DNA from: Perkinsus olseni
Taxonomy: Eukaryota > Perkinsozoa > Perkinsida
NCBI GenBank assembly: GCA_013115125.1
Contig: JABANN010000354.1
Location: 1-35,892 of the forward strand
Direction of reading: 5' to 3'
Length of the DNA stretch: 35,892 bases
Below, piece by piece: positions 30,571 to 35,892 of this stretch. Both the position numbers and the translations under genes were made by a program. Under the pieces are notes generated by a model. The model made no database searches. It had not been told where the DNA came from and saw only the letters and a program-made list of their open reading frames with translations. Within the stretch, counting starts at the first letter, position 1, and the number at the start of each line of letters is the position of its first letter.

Positions 30571-31182
30571 CGGATAATTCGACGACTCATGGTCAGCTAC
30601 GACCCCCACCTCAGCAGCTTCCTTTCCGCTCACTCATGAACGCAACAAATACGAAACTCGAAAAACAAATTGCAACAGCAAAGCAATTATCACAACACTA
30701 AACAACCTTCCAGCCTCAACCTTACGCGAGGTGCTTCGTGTCCTTAACACCGTGGAAGCCGCCGTATACCAACTCCACTGAGTTCGGGTCGATGGCGTAT
30801 CTAACCCAATACCGGTAATGATACTATGACAGAGGAAACGAACGAGAGTCGATTCTATCATTCGTAGTGAAGCAAGCTGTAGTGGTGTACAAACACTGGA
30901 AAACAAATTATTCGAAACTTGGTTCTCCATAATTTTGTCCTTCCACGAGTCCTTCTCGCACCGAGGCCTCAGCGAGAATGCTTGTATGTTTAGACGCAAC
31001 TAATTCTTAGAAAATCCCAGCAAGGGAAGTGAAATCGCACATTCAAACAGTTTGCTTATTCTGATGCGATAAGAGCGCACGGGGGTCGACAGAGCGCCTA
31101 AAAACTAGCTTGATTCGAAACCGTCAGACCCGAGTACAGTGTAGCATCCCGGTCGCCCTCCCCCCTCCCCAAAATGAGGATA
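30571..31182. other. Convergent intergenic region
   Basis: About 0.6 kb between the structured segment and the 3' end of the minus-strand phosphatase gene. No feature seen apart from weak antisense frames. Confidence 0.55.
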
Positions 31183-32905
31183 TTACTTTCCAGGGCCGGT
31201 CGTGACCAACTCGAAGGAGGTGACACCGCAGTTAAGCATCTTGTTGGACCTCGCCGGAGTTCGAACCCCCCGAGGAAGGAAGGCGTTGTAGAACTCTACA
31301 AGCAAAAACAACAAATAAAGGCGACTGATATGTCGCAGATCTCCTTACCCCGGAAGTAGAGGGAATGGCCAATCGCCACCACACAATCGACATCACGAGC
31401 CACCGAGCCTACAAGGAAGTCATCGACCTACCGCAACAGACCGAGACGTTCGCCTACTGTTAAAACACCAATCACAGAACTCCCGGAACCTCGCGAGGCC
31501 GTTGGAGCTGAGGGGCTTCGACCCATCGTTAAACCTGCACGGAGGCCGCCATTTACGAACGCTTTCTGGGGAGAGACCTTACGTTCCATTCAGTTTGTGC
31601 TCAGCGTAGAAATCGACGACATCCTTAATTTTGGGGTCCGCGACTTCAACAAAGCTCGGACCAGGAACGCCCTTCTTTGGCGTCAAAGCAAAACCGTCCA
31701 CATTGCGGGTCACCTCCTGAAACACCACCCAAATTCCCCTACGATCCACCCGCTCAGGCTCGCCTTATCACCTGTAAGGCACTCATCACGTAGATCTGCT
31801 CCTGTCTGTGCCCTCCTGCCGAAGGCGCCTCTTCACCTCGAAGAAGTCTAGCCGAGAGGGCGATCATCCCCGTGGACACCGCACGTCGAAGATTTGAAGA
31901 TGCCATGACGGATGTGTGCTCTGAGCAGCTCAATGGTCGTCTCGCTCCCCCGCCCACCCTCGTCATTACCGTGGTCATCGCCGGCAAGAAGTCGGGCGTA
32001 CTTGTTGCTTTTCTTGTTCTCCTCAATCCAGCTCAGTAACCTTAAACTCTGCTGAATTCCATCGGGAGAAATAGGAGAATCCCAATACCTAATATCCACC
32101 AACTCACGATAAATAAACCTAGTACACCCTACAATGAGTCGGCAGTAGGGAGGAGCTCTGCTTCCTTCACTGAGCACTTCACTAGCCTCACTGGGAACGA
32201 CGGGCCGAATCCTAACAGGGGCAGCACCGTGACGGCCGCCGAGGGTTGCACGCTCTCCATACCCTTATTGAAGACCACGTTCCACATGCTCTCTCCGTGC
32301 CTCAAGAAAATGATACGCTTGCGATGAGCGCGCTCGGGGAAGGCCCTGGCCTCCTCCAAAATCTGCAGCCTCGCTCATGATAGACGGGACTGGGCGATGC
32401 GACCTACAATTCTAGTATCCGACGGCTGCTTCCACTTCCTGTCCTTGGAGAGAAAGAAGTGGAGAGATGCTGTTGGCATCGCCAACAACTTGGTCTTCAC
32501 CTGAACGCCAGAGCCGATCAGTGATAAACAACTCTACTTCCGCCGCGGCAGAGCGAGTGCTCCAACCGTCACGCCGGGAGGCGGCAGGAGAGAAAACGAC
32601 GGGGGAGCTCAGAAGAGCCGAGCGTGGGGAGCGAGGAGTTCTCTATCATATAATTTTTGAAACCTCGCCGTCGAGGAATGAGGACGCCGCGATCGTACGC
32701 TTCCCACTTACATCTTCGGTAGAGGTGAGAAGGAGCACCACATAACAAGCAAGGGCTGCACATACGAGGAAGAAGACCAGTACCTGAATGAGGTATCTTA
32801 GGTTGATCAAAGAAAGATGCAGAATATGTCGAGACTTACGAAGGCTGGAGACTTAGTGAAAAGGAAGTCGGCGAGAAACGATGATCCTACAGACATTTGG
32901 GCCAT
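31183..32905 (-). CDS. Phosphoglycerate-mutase-like histidine phosphatase with N-terminal membrane anchor
   Basis: Histidine phosphatase superfamily, branch 1 type. Catalytic motif RIIFLRHGESMWN (phosphorylated His). Conserved FGPSFPVRLVKCSVKE, YWDSPISPDG, the second arginine in SSNLRRAVSTG, ALQEVTRNVDG and the second histidine in VVAIGHSLYFREF. It ends CGVTSFELVTTGPGK (stop 31183-31185). Early exons are 32840-32905, 32712-32783, 32408-32500 and from 32362, with later introns of 44-55 nt, all in phase. The first two exons encode a short Ser-rich N-terminus and one hydrophobic segment (VLVFFLVCAALACYVVLLL), so the protein is predicted to be a single-pass membrane protein. The link over the 210-nt third intron (32501-32711) rests on phase only. 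The substrate is unknown: glycolytic mutases lack such an anchor, so a protein or small-molecule phosphatase is more likely. Confidence 0.85.
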
Positions 32906-33937
32906 AAACTGAGCACCGGAAACACCCACGGCGGGCCAACCGAAGTCAAGAGAAAAGAGGGAGCAATGAAACCAGCATTAAGAGTAGCGAGGGTAGCACG
33001 CTCCGACACTCGAACCTCTCCATTGTCGTTGGTTAACCAGCATATACGGAACCACAGGACGACGACGACAGCCGCTTCTCCTCCTTCTCCTCCTGCTCCA
33101 CTCACTTTACAATCATACAGGATATCCTTGAATGGTTGAGTATAATGTGGGCTACAACAGGCAGTGACTTCAAGTCTATGACGATAGTCGTAGTATCGTC
33201 ATAGTGGTCATGGAGCTAACGATTGTGAACGTCATCAGGACTGTCTCCCAGACTGTTGGTGGGGGACAGGAAAACTGATGGCAATAATTTATATAGCAAG
33301 AAGGAATTCTCACAGAATATTTACAAACGGGTGAAGTGGCTTCCTACCACCCTCCACGCTTATCCTGGCGTGATGGGTCGTTGAATGGGGAATAGTAATG
33401 GGAACTAGTCCAGTGGGGTCGAAGCGCGAGAGGCGAGAGGCGTATAATGGGCTCACCAGTATCAGTAGTACCAAAAGGGAGGAGTGACGACGTGAAGAAC
33501 GGACTACCGCCGGGCTTCGATTAAACCATCGAAGCAACGACGGCGGAGCGAAGCTGCTGGTTTGCAATATGTCCTGGCAGTTAATGGTTACTTTCTCAGA
33601 GGCCGCCAAGTAGTAGCTCTAATGATGTTGATAAAGTTGATGACTTCGAAGCAGCAGTAGTAGCAGATGTATGATGATAGATGGTAATCGTAGTAGTAAA
33701 GACAGATCAGCGGTGATCGTAACGCTGTACTGGTGGTTAGATGATTCACCTCTTCTTCTCATTGGCTCACTTGTTGACGCCTTACCGAGAGATCCAGTTG
33801 GTGTTTCTGAGCGGAAGGAAAAGTGAGGGTTAGAATCCGAGCCACGCAACCTATTACTACTACCACTCAGTCAGTCAGGAAGCGCTTACATCTAGCGAAC
33901 GTACGGGCCTCGAACAACTCAGATGGCGGAAATATGG
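32906..33937. other. Intergenic region upstream of the phosphatase
   Basis: About 1 kb. It holds a small hairpin at 33177-33203 (10-base arms TATGACGATA/TATCGTCATA, 7-base loop). Minus-strand open stretches near 33310-33609 and 33760-33815 (FRSETPTGSLGKASTSEP) could be terminal exons of the MGCTSSK gene; the acceptor TTCCGCTCAG at about 33811 supports the second. I could not fix the junctions. Confidence 0.5.
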
Positions 33938-35191
33938 TCACTCTGCCGCCGCCACCACTACTACCCTCGCCGAGCGCTGCCGATGGGTTGATGATGACGC
34001 TCCACGAGGGGTTCCCATTGCATAGGGATCCCCACTGGCCACTACCGAAGCCCGACCTCTCGGGGTCATCACACCGACTCTGGGAGTGCCCCTAAGAAGA
34101 AGACCCATACCAACAATTCCCGACATCGTCACGGTGTAGTACCCTCTAGGGCTTGGAGGTGGATAGTAGGCAGAGCCACCGCGAGGACTGGGCTGTTGAT
34201 ACGCCCTCGGTGTGAAGCCAGTGGCAGCAGCAACAGTACTGCCTCTCGGGCTCTGCTGTTGATAGTAGTAGTAGGCCATCGACGTCGAGGAGGTTGTGCG
34301 CTGTAAGTACCGGTGAGGGAGCGCACCATAACCAGCATCACAAGCACCCCGAGCAGCGCGACTCTCCCGAGGCGTCCCTCCAGCCCGAGGAGTCCAAAGG
34401 GCTACCCGAGGAGAAGGCGGGAGAGGGGCTGATGATCTCGGTGTGTGCTGGTGGTGGTAGTAGTAGTACGCTCCACCCGGCGGCGGCGGTCGACGCGGCG
34501 AGGCCATACCGGCACTAGAGAGGGAATGAGCGGCAACATCGGGAGCCGTGGATGACCTCTTACTAAGGCGTTGATGATCTCGGGGTCATACGACCAGCGT
34601 ATCCTGCAGGAGTGGGCCCTCTAGGGCTGGGACCTGGGCATCACCAGTCATGAAGACGGGGTTCCGTTGCCAGCAGCAGCAGCACTACCATCAATCTGCA
34701 TTCTTTGCATTTCTCTCTCCATCCGTCTTCGTCGTCGCTCCTCCAGGACCCTCTGCCTCTCCGCAGCTTCATCCCAAGGTGGGATAACTCCGCTGCCTTT
34801 GCGCTTCGATTTTGCGGTTTCTGCATCAGAAAAGATGACGAGCCTTAAGAGGTTGATTCGACCTTGAACGTACTCTTGGCCTCGTCCTCGTCACCACTAC
34901 TAAAGTCAAATTCGTCCCTTTCCCTTCGCCTGCCCGATGACTCTATAGTTGTCGGTGGTGTTGAAGACGCCGAGAGCCTGAAAGGTATCCTGAGGTTGAC
35001 TATAGGAAGATTCAGAATAGCTACTTCTCTGGATCTTGTTGTTGATCTTTGCTTGAAGCTGTAGTCGCGGCGCTAACAGCACCGGCTGCGTCAAGAGCAT
35101 CTTTCCGAGGTGGTGTGGTAGGCCGACCCCCTGCTACTGCCTTGGAAGTTGTTGGATGATCTATATCCTGTTTGCTACTGGTACAACCCAT
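33938..35191 (-). CDS. Predicted dual-acylated protein with TPRG/SPRG repeats (MGCTSSK start)
   Basis: The start MGCTSSKQDIDHPTTSK at 35191 has Gly2 followed by Cys3 and Ser6, a strong N-myristoylation plus palmitoylation signal, so membrane attachment is likely. The longer frame to 35293 is rejected because of this motif. Exons follow through short introns (45, 53, about 31 and 49 nt; junction phases fit). The order is an Ala/Thr-rich N-terminus, an acidic patch (DEFDFSSGDEDEAKK), a charged helix (AERQRVLEERRRRRMEREMQ) and a C-terminal low-complexity region. That region has repeated TPRG/SPRG, YYYYQQQ and PPPSPRG units. The repeats resemble kinase-target (S/T-P-R) tracts of cortical or scaffold proteins; no enzyme domain is present. 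I do not recognise the family. The C-terminus is either at 33938 or in a further exon near 33750-33815. Confidence 0.72.
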
Positions 35192-35822
35192 AGACGACAA
35201 GCAAGGCAGCAATACAAGAGAAGCAGCCTGAATAACGAAGAGATCCGCACAACAACAAGATGTAAGGGGCAGCAGCTTGAGAGAAGAACGCATCAGGAAA
35301 CATCATCGACAGCAGGTGTCTCGGGCGTGGGCAGCAGGATGATGATCCGCCGAGATCCAGACACCACCAGTCGTGCTGCTGCTGCTTCAACTATACAATC
35401 CCACCACGACGTTAAGCTCTGAGAGAGTTTTCTCGCGCGCCACGAAATTACCCTACGGTGCCCCTACGGCCGCCGCCGTCGCCACGGCCTCAAGTGAGTC
35501 ATGTGATGAATACTGCCGCTCAGTGGCTTCGTCTTTTTCATAGTCCGCTTTACCGACTGTTTCATTCAGTCCAGTGACAACGCTGTGACGGGACTGGCAC
35601 CTCGACCATCGCGCAGCAGCACGCGTGCATCTAACAGGGGACGCCGACGACGGAAAGCCTTGTGTTGGAAATTGTTGTCTTCCATCATACTTTCACCCTC
35701 CCTAGCTACATCATCTAACATGGAAGGTCGGAGCGGCGGCTTCCGAGGCCAGGAGTAAAGACACTCTAGGCGGAAGCCAGAGGGACTAGGCATCGATAAT
35801 ACTCATGCGTGGAATGGTGTGT
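35192..35822. other. 5' flank of the MGCTSSK gene
   Basis: About 0.6 kb to the right-hand microsatellite. A 75-residue minus-strand frame (35566-35793, MPSPSGFRLECLYSWPRKPP) is open, but I cannot connect it or name it. GCC-rich triplets at 35466-35490 look like low-complexity sequence. Promoter position unknown. Confidence 0.45.
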
Positions 35823-35824
35823 CG

Positions 35825-35892
<68 letters not shown>
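35822..35892. repeat. (GTT)n microsatellite at the right window edge
   Basis: About 23 GTT/TTG units run to the last base after TGTGTC. The same repeat in the same orientation starts the window. No reading frame could be tied to it here. Its real length is unknown because it is cut by the edge. Confidence 0.97.

Noticed and set aside
31190-31290. 5S rRNA/tRNA-like string (GCAGTTAAGC, GAGTTCGAACCCC)
   Set aside because: It is fully explained on the minus strand as the last exon of the phosphatase (NKMLNCGVTSFELVTTGPGK), in phase with upstream exons.
1-35892. CRISPR arrays, bacterial operons, trans-splice leader genes, autonomous transposases
   Set aside because: No regularly spaced repeats, no leader sequence match I could recognise, and no transposase or reverse-transcriptase motifs were found on reading both strands.

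Overview
This looks like nuclear DNA of a eukaryotic protist. The best guess is a Perkinsus-like alveolate. The guess rests on very short GT-AG introns (mostly 41-56 nt), Ser/Thr-rich secreted proteins, N-myristoylation-type proteins and long same-strand gene runs. Species assignment is inference. I found no bacterial operon signals, no rRNA and no convincing tRNA. Both window ends lie inside (TTG)n microsatellites, so the window is probably one assembly contig that breaks at repeats.

Layout. From 1 to 20.7 kb every gene I can support is on the minus strand. There are three tandem paralogues of a secreted family: signal peptide, six-cysteine module, Thr/Ser-rich linker and an unidentified catalytic-like domain. 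The first of these runs off the left end. They are followed by a multi-exon kinesin-3 motor, two tandem class I cyclic-nucleotide phosphodiesterases, a small unknown ORF and a replication factor C small subunit (human RFC2/yeast RFC4 type). From 21.4 to 30.4 kb the genes are on the plus strand: a 421-residue orphan ORF, a kynurenine-type aminotransferase, a protein with two PBZ (poly-ADP-ribose-binding) zinc fingers, a three-RRM CELF/Bruno-like RNA-binding protein and a tentative two-exon gene. From 31.2 to 35.2 kb the genes are again on the minus strand: a histidine phosphatase (phosphoglycerate-mutase-like) with a predicted N-terminal membrane anchor, and a protein starting MGCTSSK with TPRG/SPRG repeats. 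The divergent switch is at about 20.7-21.4 kb. The convergent switch is at about 30.4-31.2 kb and holds a candidate structured RNA.

Repeats are concentrated in the intergenic regions of the secreted-protein cluster and in the few long introns. The cluster has a 174-bp identical duplication and a 285-bp duplication. One copy of the 285-bp duplication carries a 238-bp MITE-like element with terminal inverted repeats and a 4-bp target duplication; the other copy is the empty site. A coding-like repeat is shared between a PDE intron and an aminotransferase intron, and two near-perfect long palindromes also lie in introns.

The genes do not form one pathway. They combine trafficking (kinesin-3), cAMP/cGMP turnover, DNA replication, amino-acid metabolism, ADP-ribose and RNA binding, and a small secreted-protein gene family. 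Gene models were built by hand from reading-frame phase and family similarity, so exon edges are well supported only where stated.
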